Shown: piece after piece, positions 1 to 8,328 of the stretch
Layout: each line of letters opens with the position of its first letter
Position numbering within the stretch: the first letter of the stretch is position 1
NCBI GenBank assembly: GCA_030018495.1
Contig: JASEFS010000033.1
Span: 1-39,634, forward strand
DNA length: 39,634 nucleotides
Direction of reading: 5' to 3'
Origin: Deltaproteobacteria bacterium
GTDB lineage: Bacteria > Desulfobacterota > Desulfobaccia > Desulfobaccales > 0-14-0-80-60-11
Position numbers and translations under genes: made by a program
The notes under the pieces: generated by a model
Told to the model about the DNA's origin: nothing
Seen by the model: only the letters and a program-made list of their open reading frames with translations
The model's database searches: none

Positions 1-2
1 CT

Positions 3-1889
3 CTTACGGACCTGAACCGCCCCGGCGAGGCCATCCAGGAAATCAACAAGTCCATTGAGCTGAACGACAACGTGGCCATGTTCCGCGGCCGCCAATCCCT
101 GGACCAGGACCGGGCGGTGCGAAATACAAACCTGGCCCGCTCTTATCAGCAACTGGGTTTGAGCGAGTGGGCCTTCAGCAAGGCGGTCACCGCGGTCAAG
201 CATGACCCGTACAACAGTTCGGCCCACCTTTTTCTGCAGGACAGCTATGACGTGGGCGGGCCTTTCTTCCTGAACTCAGGACAACTCTTAGTAGCCTTAG
301 AAACAGAAGGGCTCCTCTACCGCCTGCTGTCCCCGGCCAACCAGAACACCTTCAGCAATCTTGTACTAGTAGGGGCAGAAAATCTGGGCCTCACGCTGGA
401 CTATACCCCCATGTACGAAATGCCCTACGGCCGCGTTATCGCCTCGGGGGGCATCGGCGCCTGGGACGGCAGAGAGAGCATCCAGAGCCATCAGGGCTGG
501 TTGTATGGGGGTTTGCCCGGGGCTGCGTTTATCGGGGGGGCGCGATATTTTGACGACAGAGGTTTCGGAGCCGTAAATGACTTTTTCCGGCAATACAGCT
601 TCGTGGGGGGCATTAAATGGTCACCCACTGTAAAAGGAACCCTTACAGGTTCAGTGCAATACGCGGATGATCGGTTCGGAGACCTTAGCAACCGGGCGAA
701 TTTCAGCGCGCCTGTCAATCCCAGCCTCCATACAGCAATGCGGACAAATTTATATGAATTCGGCTATCATCATCGCTTTAATCCGCAGGCGGGCTTTCTG
801 GCCTATTTTACCCATCGAAAGAAAACCTTCCATGAGAACTCGATGCTTGACATCGGTATTCCCAACTCTCTCACCCAGGCGTTGGATCAAGAGTGGGACA
901 ATTTTCAGTTTCAGCAACATCTCACAATAGGAAAGCATTCTTTCATTGCGGGTTTTGATTATTATTCCTGCAACGTCAGCATGAGAGGGAAGTTAAGTTT
1001 CCCTCCGCCTTTCGATATATTCAACGACAGCGTTGATTTCCGACCGCCTTCACGCTCCTACAGCTTCTACCTTTTGGATTATTGGCGTCTCAGGCCCAAC
1101 CTGGTGGCGGAGTTGGGTTTGTTCAAAGACTTCAGCAAGGACCCTGTTTTTGTTGCGCCCAATACCGTGTACCAGTCACTCTGGAGCCCCCGCTTCGGCG
1201 TCAACTACCAGTTCAACCTGGCGAGCACTCGCCACACCCTGCGCCTGGCTCTGGAGCGCCATCTGACCACGCATTTCATTAATCAGCCGATACTTGTGCC
1301 CTCTGAAATCGCCGGCTTCCCGTGGGCCATCAACGCCAACACGGGCTCGGAGGTGCGCCAGGCCGGGGCTGCCTGGGAGGCTCAGTGGGATCCAAAAACC
1401 TTTACAACCCTGCGCCTCAATGCCTTGCGGATATCGACCCCCGATTTCGTCACCGAAACAGACGCGATATCACTTAAATGGAAGCGCTATCAAGCCTCCC
1501 TGACCTTAAACCGGATACTGGTCAATTCCCTGGGATTGTCCGCGGGCTTCTCGGGCAAGAGGTTTGTCCCCGACCTTTCCTTTCAGCCCGCCTTACATGA
1601 TTATTATGAAATTAACGGCTTTCTGGGGCTTTCCTATCTGAACCGCCGAGGTTTTTTGGCAGGCATCAGGACCTTTCTGGTGCAGCAATTTCTGGAAAAC
1701 CGGGCGGACAACCCCTTTGCCCTGGTAAATCTGCGCCTGGGTTGGGAATTCCCCAAAAAGCGGGGGTTGGCGCTGTTTGAGGTGGAGAATCTGTTCAACC
1801 GGCATTTCTTTTATGCCATTGAGCCCCGGCGGGACATAGAATTTTCTCCGGCTCGCCGGTTTTTGTTCCGCCTGGCTTTCTATTTTTAA
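3..1889 (+). CDS. TPR protein with C-terminal outer-membrane beta-barrel (5' end cut by window)
   Basis: The reading frame is open to the left edge, so the true start lies outside the window; about 628 residues are visible. The first ~80 residues read as tetratricopeptide helices (residues like NTNLARSYQQLG followed by a second helix pair). From there to the end the sequence alternates polar and aromatic residues as in a transmembrane beta-barrel. It finishes like a TonB-dependent receptor: a strand containing EVENLFNRHF and a last residue Phe, which is typical for recognition by the BAM machinery. I infer an outer-membrane protein whose periplasmic TPR part binds a partner. No plug domain is visible, though it could lie upstream. 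The next gene encodes a Tat-exported protein, which suggests a shared envelope function. Substrate unknown; confident about the barrel, not about the role. Confidence 0.75.
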   Translation, partial: LTDLNRPGEAIQEINKSIELNDNVAMFRGRQSLDQDRAVRNTNLARSYQQLGLSEWAFSKAVTAVKHDPYNSSAHLFLQDSYDVGGPFFLNSGQLLVALETEGLLYRLLSPANQNTFSNLVLVGAENLGLTLDYTPMYEMPYGRVIASGGIGAWDGRESIQSHQGWLYGGLPGAAFIGGARYFDDRGFGAVNDFFRQYSFVGGIKWSPTVKGTLTGSVQYADDRFGDLSNRANFSAPVNPSLHTAMRTNLYEFGYHHRFNPQAGFLAYFTHRKKTFHENSMLDIGIPNSLTQALDQEWDNFQFQQHLTIGKHSFIAGFDYYSCNVSMRGKLSFPPPFDIFNDSVDFRPPSRSYSFYLLDYWRLRPNLVAELGLFKDFSKDPVFVAPNTVYQSLWSPRFGVNYQFNLASTRHTLRLALERHLTTHFINQPILVPSEIAGFPWAINANTGSEVRQAGAAWEAQWDPKTFTTLRLNALRISTPDFVTETDAISLKWKRYQASLTLNRILVNSLGLSAGFSGKRFVPDLSFQPALHDYYEINGFLGLSYLNRRGFLAGIRTFLVQQFLENRADNPFALVNLRLGWEFPKKRGLALFEVENLFNRHFFYAIEPRRDIEFSPARRFLFRLAFYF

Positions 1890-2006
1890 ATGCTTGGCAG
1901 CGTGGCTGATTTTAGGCAATCAAAGGAGGTGAGGGAACAGCATAAGATGGCTTTCAGAGATTCCTCAGGACAATTGAACCCCCTGGCCCGCAAAGGAGAC
2001 AATTTC

Positions 2007-2672
2007 ATGAGCACTTCCCGTAGAAATTTCTTTAAAAGATTGGCTGGCGGAGTCGGCGCTCTCAGCCTGGGTGGCATCATCCTGTCAAAGCGAGGCTGGT
2101 TCGGGTTGCCGGGTCCTGCTGAAGCCTTCGCCCAACCTGGCCGGTATTACGAATTGAGATCAGGATTCACTTTTTTCGAAGGCTATCGGACAGGGCCCCC
2201 CTCTCCAAGTATCCCGGCATTTATTAAAGGGATTTACAGGGTAAGACCAAACGATGAACAGGGCGTGCTTGAATCCATTAGACAAAGAGTAAATAAACTT
2301 CCTCCTCGTGGGAGAGCCGTTAGAGATATGGGAGAAAACGAGCTTAGGCCACAAATAGTCGATCACAACGCGTCTCCTAAACAAACCTATGAACTCAGCG
2401 ATGAGGCCGCCTATATCACTCGCTTACTCTTGGTTGACGTGGATGTAAACTCTCTCGCCAGCATGTATGCTTCGCGTTACAACCTCGCCACCGAAGCTGC
2501 CTTGCAAGCTGTTAATAGTTTCATCAACAACAACCCCTTCTTTCAAGTGAAAGCCGTAGTGGGCCAACCACATCAAACTCCCAGGGTAAACAGGAAAAAT
2601 TTCACCGAGATTTGGGCCGATTTTTCCATAGGAAGTGTTTGGGTAAGCAAGGTTAGTTCCTTTCCGGCATGA
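2007..2672 (+). CDS. Tat-exported protein of unknown function
   Basis: The protein has 221 residues. The ATG at 2007 is chosen because a strong AAAGGAGA ribosome site lies just before it and because translation from there opens with a classical twin-arginine signal (S-RRNFFK, then a hydrophobic stretch, with AEAFA before the likely cleavage). Earlier in-frame starts would bury the signal behind 39 residues. The mature part has no cysteine and no fold I recognise. It is polar, with an Asn-rich stretch near residues 170-180 and several Pro/Tyr. The stop overlaps the next start by four bases, so translation is coupled to the radical SAM gene. It could be the substrate of that enzyme, or an exported partner of the upstream barrel; both are inference. 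Confidence 0.75.
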   Translation: MSTSRRNFFKRLAGGVGALSLGGIILSKRGWFGLPGPAEAFAQPGRYYELRSGFTFFEGYRTGPPSPSIPAFIKGIYRVRPNDEQGVLESIRQRVNKLPPRGRAVRDMGENELRPQIVDHNASPKQTYELSDEAAYITRLLLVDVDVNSLASMYASRYNLATEAALQAVNSFINNNPFFQVKAVVGQPHQTPRVNRKNFTEIWADFSIGSVWVSKVSSFPA

Positions 2673-3685
2673 GAGTAATAATCCTGGAACCCACAAACCG
2701 GTGCAATCGGGCCTGCCTCCACTGTTTACGGAATCGGGAGGACCCGCGCCATGACCTGCCCCTGGAAATCGCAGGGCACATTCTCGAGCAGGCCAGGGAG
2801 TTGGAGATTCGCCTTGTTTGTCTGACCGGGGGTGAGGTGTCTCTTTACCCTTACCTGGAGGATTTGATCGCAAAGGTAGTATCCCTTGGGTTTGATTTTT
2901 CCCTGGTGACCAACGGCTTCCGCTTTCGGGAGTATGTTTTGCCCCTCTTGCTGGAAGCAAAAGTGAAGCCCTGCATACACTCGGTTTGCTTCAGCCTGGA
3001 CGGCAACACCCACTCGGCGCACGACGCCCTGAGGGGTCAGGGCTCGTATGCGGAGGTGAGAGAAGCTATACATTTCTGCCGAAAAAACCACCTTCCCCTT
3101 GCCCTGAAAAGCGCCATTACCATACTCAATCAAACGGAACTCGCTCAACTGGCGCTTTTGGGGGCCCGATTGGGAGCCCGGGAGCACGAATTTCTCTTTC
3201 TTGACCCAACGCCCACCTTGATTGAGAAAGGTCTTCTCCCTTCTCCCGAAGAATTAAAGGGAATCGCCCATTGGATCAGGAGCGATTTGGCAGGCGCAGT
3301 CACCACCAAGATTACCGTGGAGGGCTATGTCCAGGAAGGCCCCATTCTGCACTGTGGCACTATAATGAACTCCCTTAATGTGGATTACCTGGGGAATTTA
3401 ATTTTGTGCTGCCAGCTCTCCCATGTGACTATGGGCGACCGCGTGCCCACCCGGTTTAATGGAGAGCTGGTGGCGGATTTAAAAGAGGTGTCCCTGAAAG
3501 AAGGCATCATCCGGCAATACCGACTGGCAGCCAAGCTCATGGAGCACAAGCTGGAAAGCACCGGGAAGCCGGCGGGAATCAGCCAGACTCCGTGCCATTG
3601 GTGTCTTTATCACTTCGGCAAGCTGGAATGGCTGAAAAAATTTCCCGCCTCGCCCTGGGCCCAGGAATTGTTGCCGAATAGCTGA
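2669..3685 (+). CDS. Radical SAM protein with SPASM-like C-terminus
   Basis: The protein has 338 residues. The radical SAM cluster motif is at the very N-terminus (C12-x3-C16-x2-C19), followed by the TGGE motif that contacts the SAM methionine. The C-terminal third has extra cysteines (C229, C247, C248, C309, C312) spaced like a SPASM/twitch auxiliary cluster. SPASM enzymes usually modify peptides or proteins (thioether or C-C crosslinks, epimerisation) or mature enzymes. The ATG overlaps the stop of the Tat-protein gene (ATGA), so the two products are made together. No other peptide substrate gene is visible nearby. The enzyme is certainly radical SAM; its reaction is unknown. Confidence 0.85.
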   Translation: MRVIILEPTNRCNRACLHCLRNREDPRHDLPLEIAGHILEQARELEIRLVCLTGGEVSLYPYLEDLIAKVVSLGFDFSLVTNGFRFREYVLPLLLEAKVKPCIHSVCFSLDGNTHSAHDALRGQGSYAEVREAIHFCRKNHLPLALKSAITILNQTELAQLALLGARLGAREHEFLFLDPTPTLIEKGLLPSPEELKGIAHWIRSDLAGAVTTKITVEGYVQEGPILHCGTIMNSLNVDYLGNLILCCQLSHVTMGDRVPTRFNGELVADLKEVSLKEGIIRQYRLAAKLMEHKLESTGKPAGISQTPCHWCLYHFGKLEWLKKFPASPWAQELLPNS

Positions 3686-3839
3686 GTTGCGAAATACTGA
3701 TAGAGTTGACTTAGATATGAGATCATTTCCAAGCGGGAGCTTGGGAACGAGAGGTTTAAGCTTGGGAACGAGGTCAGCGAGGTTTATAAAGCGGTCTTTT
3801 TCGCGGGCAGTGCCCGTTTTGCAACTCGGGCTCTTAAAA

Positions 3840-3865
3840 GGTGGCACAGGCTTTCCAGCCTGCGC
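3840..3865. repeat. REP-like hairpin, copy 1
   Basis: GGTGGCACAGGCTTTCC followed by AGCCTGCGC. The arms GCACAGGCT and AGCCTG(C)GC pair around TTCC with one mismatch. A second copy with perfect arms lies at 32741-32766, about 29 kb away, so this is a dispersed element. Confidence 0.75.
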
Positions 3866-3958
3866 GGTGAGGGGCTTTGCAATCTCGACTTATCCAGCCT
3901 GCCGGTGCCTGGTATCGTAACATGATAAATGAACCTGATCGTACAACCGATATACAAG

Positions 3959-3978
3959 GGGCGCAATTTATTGCGCCC
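3959..3978. repeat. Short palindrome
   Basis: The arms GGGCGCAAT and ATTGCGCCC form a perfect 9-base inverted repeat with a 2-base centre. No T-run follows, so a terminator role is not favoured. Confidence 0.7.
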
Positions 3979-3982
3979 TAAA

Positions 3983-4002
3983 GGGCTTGATGAATCAAGC
4001 CC
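3983..4002. repeat. Short palindrome
   Basis: The arms GGGCTTGAT and ATCAAGCCC form a perfect 9-base inverted repeat around GA. It starts five bases after the previous palindrome, giving a twin-hairpin unit as in REP doublets. Confidence 0.7.
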
Positions 4003-4037
4003 CTACAAAAAATTATGCTTTGGCGTCAATTTAAAAT

Positions 4038-4092
4038 ATAGGGCGGCCTGTGGCCGCCGCGTCAACACGATGGCGGCCGCGGCCCGCCCTAT
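4038..4092. repeat. Nested inverted repeat
   Basis: The outer arms ATAGGGCGG and CCGCCCTAT enclose inner arms GGCCGCC and GGCGGCC, giving a long GC-rich cruciform-like structure. Confidence 0.6.
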
Positions 4093-4233
4093 GGGAAACC
4101 GCACGCGGCCCTTCCGGTTCCGGTGATTCGATTTGCAAGGGGCAACCGGGCGGACGAAGCACCGCGGCCTAATCCTATGAACTTGCAGCATTTGCAGGTC
4201 TTAAAAGCCTGTCTGGGTTTTGAGTTTTTGCAG

Positions 4234-4250
4234 GGTGCGCACTGCGCACC
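4234..4250. repeat. Short palindrome
   Basis: GGTGCGCA and TGCGCACC form a perfect inverted repeat about a single central base. Confidence 0.6.
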
Positions 4251-4269
4251 GTTAGCCCAGGCAGCTACA

Positions 4270-4291
4270 GGCCCAAGCAGGAGCTTGGGCC
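4270..4291. repeat. Short palindrome
   Basis: The arms GGCCCAAGC and GCTTGGGCC are perfect and enclose AGGA. The AGCTTGGG half recurs in the TTGGGAACGAG repeats of the same patch, so the families may be related. Confidence 0.65.
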
Positions 4292-4464
4292 GTCAATGTC
4301 GTTAACATGCAGGAGTTTGGGAACGAGGTCAGAAAACCTCCCCCGGCCTCTGCATCCTGCATCTTGCCCCCCCGATCCCTGCCCCCTGACCTCTGTCCCC
4401 TGGCCACCGGCCACTAACCACTGGCCACTGTTTAACGAGGTTTATAAAGCGGGTCCCCATGTTC

Positions 4465-5493
4465 TCAGGCTATCCTAAGCACCTTGGCCCCTCTGATCTT
4501 CCTCTCCTTGAGTTCCAGGAGGGCCTGATTTGCTTCCTCCAGCCGGTACTCCTGCACCTCGGGCTTAAGGGGTATTTCTGCAGCAATTCGGAGAAATTCC
4601 CCCACATCCCGCCGGGCCACATTGGCGACGCTTTTGATTTCTTTTTCCAGCCAGAGGTGTTCCGGATAATGCAGCTGCAGGAGGGCGTCCTTGTCCAGGT
4701 CTTCTTTGCGGATGGCGTTGATGACCAGGCGGCCGCCGCGCTCCAGATACCTGAGCCCATGCACGATGGGGCTCCACACCGGCGTGGTGTCGATGGCCCG
4801 GTGGAGCCCGGCGGGCGGCGCCTCGTGAAAATCCCCGGCCCACACTGCACCCAATTCCAGGGCGAAATGCCGCTCTCCGGGAGTCCGGGAAAAAGCATAG
4901 ACCTTCACTCCGGGATAGAGATGCTGCACGAGCTTCATGACCAGGTGGGCCGAGGCGCCGAACCCCAGGAGGCCCAAATTTTCGCCGTCCTGAATCTGGG
5001 TGAGTCGCAGAGAGCGGTAGCCGATGGCTCCGGCGCAGAGCAGCGGCGCGGCCTCGGCATCGCTGAAGACGGCGGGGATGGGAAACGCAAAGTCTTCGCT
5101 CGCGACCATGTACTCGGCATAGCCGCCTGGCGCATCCCTGCCGGTAGCCTTAAAGTCCCGGCACAGGTTTTCATTGCCGGCCGCACAGAATTCGCACCGC
5201 CCGCAAGAGGAAAAAATCCAGCCGAGGCCCACCCGGTCGCCCAAGTCGAATTTCCCGGTCCCAGGTCCGAGTTTTGCCACCCGGCCCACCACCTGGTGGC
5301 CCAACACCATAGGGAAGCGGGACGGAGGCGTGCGGCCCTCGATTTCATCCAGCTCGGTGTGGCACACCCCGCAGGCGGACACCTTTACCAGGATTTGCCG
5401 CTCCCCGGGCTCCGGCACAGGAATTTCCGTAAGAGAAAGAGGGATGCGATTTTCCGGCAGCCTGGCGAGGTCGGTCAGGACCATGGCTTTCAT
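4465..5493 (-). CDS. Zinc-dependent alcohol dehydrogenase family protein
   Basis: The 342-residue length is typical of medium-chain dehydrogenases. The catalytic zinc residues are visible: C44-H45 in GVCH, H66 in GHQVVG, and C153. Q67 stands where Glu is usual in GHE. The structural zinc loop is complete (C97, C100, C103, C111). The nucleotide-binding fold follows with GLLGFGASAH at about 173-182. It should oxidise an alcohol or reduce an aldehyde with NAD(P); the substrate cannot be read. The overall pattern resembles the family sometimes called adh_fam_2. It is the last gene on its strand, and the palindrome patch lies beyond its stop. Confidence 0.9.
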   Translation of the reverse strand: MKAMVLTDLARLPENRIPLSLTEIPVPEPGERQILVKVSACGVCHTELDEIEGRTPPSRFPMVLGHQVVGRVAKLGPGTGKFDLGDRVGLGWIFSSCGRCEFCAAGNENLCRDFKATGRDAPGGYAEYMVASEDFAFPIPAVFSDAEAAPLLCAGAIGYRSLRLTQIQDGENLGLLGFGASAHLVMKLVQHLYPGVKVYAFSRTPGERHFALELGAVWAGDFHEAPPAGLHRAIDTTPVWSPIVHGLRYLERGGRLVINAIRKEDLDKDALLQLHYPEHLWLEKEIKSVANVARRDVGEFLRIAAEIPLKPEVQEYRLEEANQALLELKERKIRGAKVLRIA

Positions 5494-5590
5494 GACAAAA
5501 TTCCCTCAAATGATTCTAAGACCGTCTCTCTGCCCTGAAAATTACCTTCGATCCAGGTCAGCGAGTTCACTGCGGTGGATGCACATTCCT

Positions 5591-5634
5591 GAAAACCAAA
5601 AACCACAAGCTAAGAACCATAAACCAAAAACCGC
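5591..5634. repeat. A/C-rich simple repeat
   Basis: Repeated AACCA/AAACC units lie between the dehydrogenase and DUF169 genes. No palindrome and no coding potential are seen. Confidence 0.5.
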
Positions 5635-5635
5635 A

Positions 5636-6361
5636 TTATTTCCCCTGGGCGGCGAACAGCATGGCGATGGGTTTGGCCATGCTCTGAATGTGGGCATGAA
5701 TCGGTGCCAGATCACAAACGTTTATTCCCATCATCAGGTGGCAGGCGTCCAGCCCGGTCTTGATGCGGCAGCCCAATCCCAGAAAAGTGATGTTCGGCAA
5801 GCCGGTGAGAAGAGGCAGCGCGGTTATATCCGAGCAGCCCCCCAAAGCTCCCCCGGATTGGGGCAGGTTCTGACGGCCGCCTCGCTCATAGTTGGCCGCA
5901 TAGAGAAGCCACATGACCTGCTCGCTGTTGACCGTGAACACCACTACCTGGGGTTCGGCCGGGCAGGCCGACAAGGGGGCGATGAGGACCGCCTGGGTCT
6001 TGCCTTTCTCCAGATAAGTCGAATCCATAATGGTGCGGGCGGAGGCTTCTTCGGTGGCAAATAAGCCCACGCCATATTTTTCCAAAATGCCGTCGTCCAG
6101 GATAGCCTCCGTGTCCGGCTCCATGCCCAGGACCGCGGTTCCCAGCTTGCAGCCCATGTTCTCCCGCTTGAGCAGAAGCGTACGGCCCTGGCCTGCCAGC
6201 ACCAGGGCTTGGCAATAGCTCTTCAGATTTTCCGATGTAAAGGCAAGGCCCGAGGGCAAAGCTTCCTCTTGCCGGTAAAGGGTCACCCCCACCGGTTCAT
6301 ACGCGAGGCGGAGACTTTGTCGTAGATTTTTGGAAATCTCCTTTATTTCCTGCACCTTCAT
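5636..6361 (-). CDS. DUF169 family protein
   Basis: The protein has 241 residues. Recognised from the overall DUF169 pattern: an N-terminal LRQSLRLAYEPVGV segment, a central CKLGTAVLGM region, then PLLTGLPNITFLGLGCRIKTGLD. The family is common in anaerobic archaea and deltaproteobacteria and its biochemistry is not established. The ATG at 6361 is preferred over an in-frame GTG two codons earlier because GGAGGT overlaps that GTG and stands four bases before the ATG. It is divergent from treZ, sharing a 116-base spacer. Scattered cysteines might bind metal, but I see no clear cluster motif. Confidence 0.85.
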   Translation of the reverse strand: MKVQEIKEISKNLRQSLRLAYEPVGVTLYRQEEALPSGLAFTSENLKSYCQALVLAGQGRTLLLKRENMGCKLGTAVLGMEPDTEAILDDGILEKYGVGLFATEEASARTIMDSTYLEKGKTQAVLIAPLSACPAEPQVVVFTVNSEQVMWLLYAANYERGGRQNLPQSGGALGGCSDITALPLLTGLPNITFLGLGCRIKTGLDACHLMMGINVCDLAPIHAHIQSMAKPIAMLFAAQGK

Positions 6362-6383
6362 GTGCACCTCCGTTCATATCCTA

Positions 6384-6412
6384 TTGATTTTCGCGCCAAA
6401 TTGTACTATATT
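6384..6412 (+). promoter_or_regulatory. Sigma-70-type promoter for the treZ operon
   Basis: TTGATT (6384-6389), 17-base spacer, TATATT (6407-6412). The -10 box sits inside an imperfect dyad TTGTAC...GTACA (6401-6419), a possible operator. It lies 66 bases before the likely start of treZ. Confidence 0.6.
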
Positions 6413-6477
6413 TTGTACATCTTCTGATTTATTCCGCTTAAATTCAGCTTTTTTCCGGTTCGGCGCAGACAGGAGGA

Positions 6478-8328
6478 TTGGTTATTTTTGCCACGAGTCT
6501 CGGCGCCACGTATCTGGGTGACAATCAATGTTTTTTCAGGGTTTGGGCTCCCAAGGCGCGGACTCTTGAGGTCCATATCTTGTCCCCTGAGGACCGGCTG
6601 GTGCCTCTTAAAAAGCATGACCGCGGCTACTTTCAGGGAATTGTTCCTGATGTCGAGCCGGGGGCCCTTTACTTTTACAGATTGGACGGGGACAAAGAGC
6701 GCCCCGACCCGGCTTCGAAGTTCCAGCCTCAGGGAGTGCATCAGCCCTCCCAGGTAATCGACCCGAATTTCCCTTGGGAAGACGGCCATTGGTCCGGCCT
6801 GTCCCTCTATAACTATGTAATCTATGAGCTGCACGTGGGGACCTTCACCCCGGAGGGCACTTTTGAGGCCATCATACCCCACTTGGATGAACTCAAAGAC
6901 TTGGGAATCACGGCCATAGAGCTCATGCCCGTGGCCCAGTTTCCGGGCAGCCGCAACTGGGGCTACGACGGGGTGCATCCCTTTGCGGTCCAGAACACCT
7001 ATGGCGGCCCCGAAGGCTTGAAAAAACTGGTCAATGCCTGCCATCGCCGAGGACTGGCCGTAGTCCTGGATGTAGTTTACAACCATTTCGGCCCCGAGGG
7101 CAATTACATCCAAGAGTACGGCTACTATTTCACCAAGCGCTACCGCACCCCGTGGGGGGATGCCGTCAACTTCGACGACGCATACAGCGACGAAGTGCGT
7201 CGATTCTTCATCGAAAACGCGTTGTACTGGATCACCGAGTGCCACATCGACGCCCTGCGGCTGGACGCCTTGCATGCCATCCTGGACCACTCTGCCCAAA
7301 CTTTTCTCAAGGATTTGGCAGAGGCCGTGCATGAGCAGGCCGATAAGCTCAACCGCCGGGTTTACCTGATGGCCGAAAGCGACTTGAACGATGTCCGGCT
7401 GATCAACCCTCCGGAGCTCGGGGGCTTTAACCTGGACGCCCACTGGCTGGACGACTTTCATCATGCCCTGCATACCCTTTTGACCGGAGAAGATGCCGGG
7501 TATTATCAGGATTTTGGGGGTGTCCGACATCTGGCCAAGGCCTTCCAGGAAGGCTTTATCTATTCCGGCCAGTATTCCCGGTTCCGCCGGCGGCGGCACG
7601 GCTCTTCCACGCGCCACATTGCGGCACATCGCTTCATAGCCTTCGCCCAGAACCACGACCAGATCGGCAACAGCATGCTGGGCAAGCGTCTGAGTCAGAT
7701 TGTCTCCCTGGAGGGCCTCAAACTGGCAGCCGGAGTCCTCATTTTATCGCCTTTTATTCCCCTGTTGTTCATGGGGGAGGAATATGCGGAAACTGCGCCG
7801 TTTCAATATTTTATCAGTTTTTTGGACCAAGACCTGGTGGCCTCGGTGCAACGCGGCCGCAAGGTGGAGTTCGAGGCCTTCCATGCCGGGGGGGAGCCTC
7901 CAGATCCCCAAAGCGAAGCCACCTTCCAGCGCTCCACCTTGAATCACGGCCTCAAAACCCAGGAACCGCACCGCACCGTATGGGAATTTTATCGGGAGCT
8001 TCTGCGCCTGCGCCGGGAATTGCCTCCTTTGGCCCATTTGAGCAAAGAGCATCAGGAAGTGCTCGTTTTTGAACAGGCCAAGGTCTTGTGGATCAAGCGC
8101 TTGTATGACAGACAGGCAGCCTTGCAAATCTTCCATTTCGGCTCCGAACCTCTGGACGCGGCCATGCCCGTGCCCCAGGGGGAGTGGCAAAAGGTGGTGG
8201 ATTCGGCTGACAGTATGTGGCGCGGTCCAGGCTCCCGCGTTCCCGCAATCCTGGCATCAACCGGAGAGGTGGGTCTGACCTTCGCTCCCTGGTCATTCGT
8301 GGTGTTCACCAATACCGGAGCCCTATGA
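6478..8328 (+). CDS. treZ: Malto-oligosyltrehalose trehalohydrolase
   Basis: Cuts trehalose from maltooligosyl-trehalose, the second step of the TreY/TreZ route in the cytoplasm. It is a GH13 enzyme of about 616 residues, the usual size. An N-terminal CBM48-like beta domain (to ~100) precedes the barrel, with the nucleophile in LRLDALHAI (D263), acid/base in MAESD (E300) and the third acid in QNHDQIGN (D394). GlgB was considered, but the NHDQIGN block and the treY partner favour TreZ. The start is odd: a strong AGGAGGA (6471-6477) directly touches the TTG at 6478. An ATT at 6484 has the better spacing of six bases, and no ATG or GTG is available upstream of the conserved SLGA. The stop overlaps the next start (ATGA). 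Confidence 0.93.
   Translation: MVIFATSLGATYLGDNQCFFRVWAPKARTLEVHILSPEDRLVPLKKHDRGYFQGIVPDVEPGALYFYRLDGDKERPDPASKFQPQGVHQPSQVIDPNFPWEDGHWSGLSLYNYVIYELHVGTFTPEGTFEAIIPHLDELKDLGITAIELMPVAQFPGSRNWGYDGVHPFAVQNTYGGPEGLKKLVNACHRRGLAVVLDVVYNHFGPEGNYIQEYGYYFTKRYRTPWGDAVNFDDAYSDEVRRFFIENALYWITECHIDALRLDALHAILDHSAQTFLKDLAEAVHEQADKLNRRVYLMAESDLNDVRLINPPELGGFNLDAHWLDDFHHALHTLLTGEDAGYYQDFGGVRHLAKAFQEGFIYSGQYSRFRRRRHGSSTRHIAAHRFIAFAQNHDQIGNSMLGKRLSQIVSLEGLKLAAGVLILSPFIPLLFMGEEYAETAPFQYFISFLDQDLVASVQRGRKVEFEAFHAGGEPPDPQSEATFQRSTLNHGLKTQEPHRTVWEFYRELLRLRRELPPLAHLSKEHQEVLVFEQAKVLWIKRLYDRQAALQIFHFGSEPLDAAMPVPQGEWQKVVDSADSMWRGPGSRVPAILASTGEVGLTFAPWSFVVFTNTGAL

Larger units (their letters stand above)
3736..4452. 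repeat. Palindrome-rich non-coding patch bounded by direct repeats
   Basis: No gene is supported between 3686 and 4464. The stretch holds at least six unrelated inverted repeats (listed separately), a C-rich low-complexity run at about 4338-4430, and two pairs of perfect direct repeats. The 16-base TTGGGAACGAGGTCAG occurs at 3762-3777 and 4317-4332; the 17-base CGAGGTTTATAAAGCGG occurs at 3778-3794 and 4436-4452. A degenerate TTGGGAACGAG copy sits at 3741. It looks like an accretion site for REP-type elements between two convergent genes. Confidence 0.7.

Noticed and set aside
1890-2006. N-terminal extension of the Tat protein
   Set aside because: It would hide the twin-arginine signal, and the best ribosome site is directly before 2007.
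4338-4430. CRISPR-like or tandem repeat in the C-rich run
   Set aside because: No regular unit or spacer pattern; it is low-complexity sequence.
6406-7656. A 416-codon open frame on the minus strand opposite treZ
   Set aside because: treZ has all catalytic residues in the other strand; the reverse frame shows no family features.
6478-8328. Glycogen branching enzyme (GlgB) as identity
   Set aside because: The catalytic blocks and the adjacent treY fit TreZ better.
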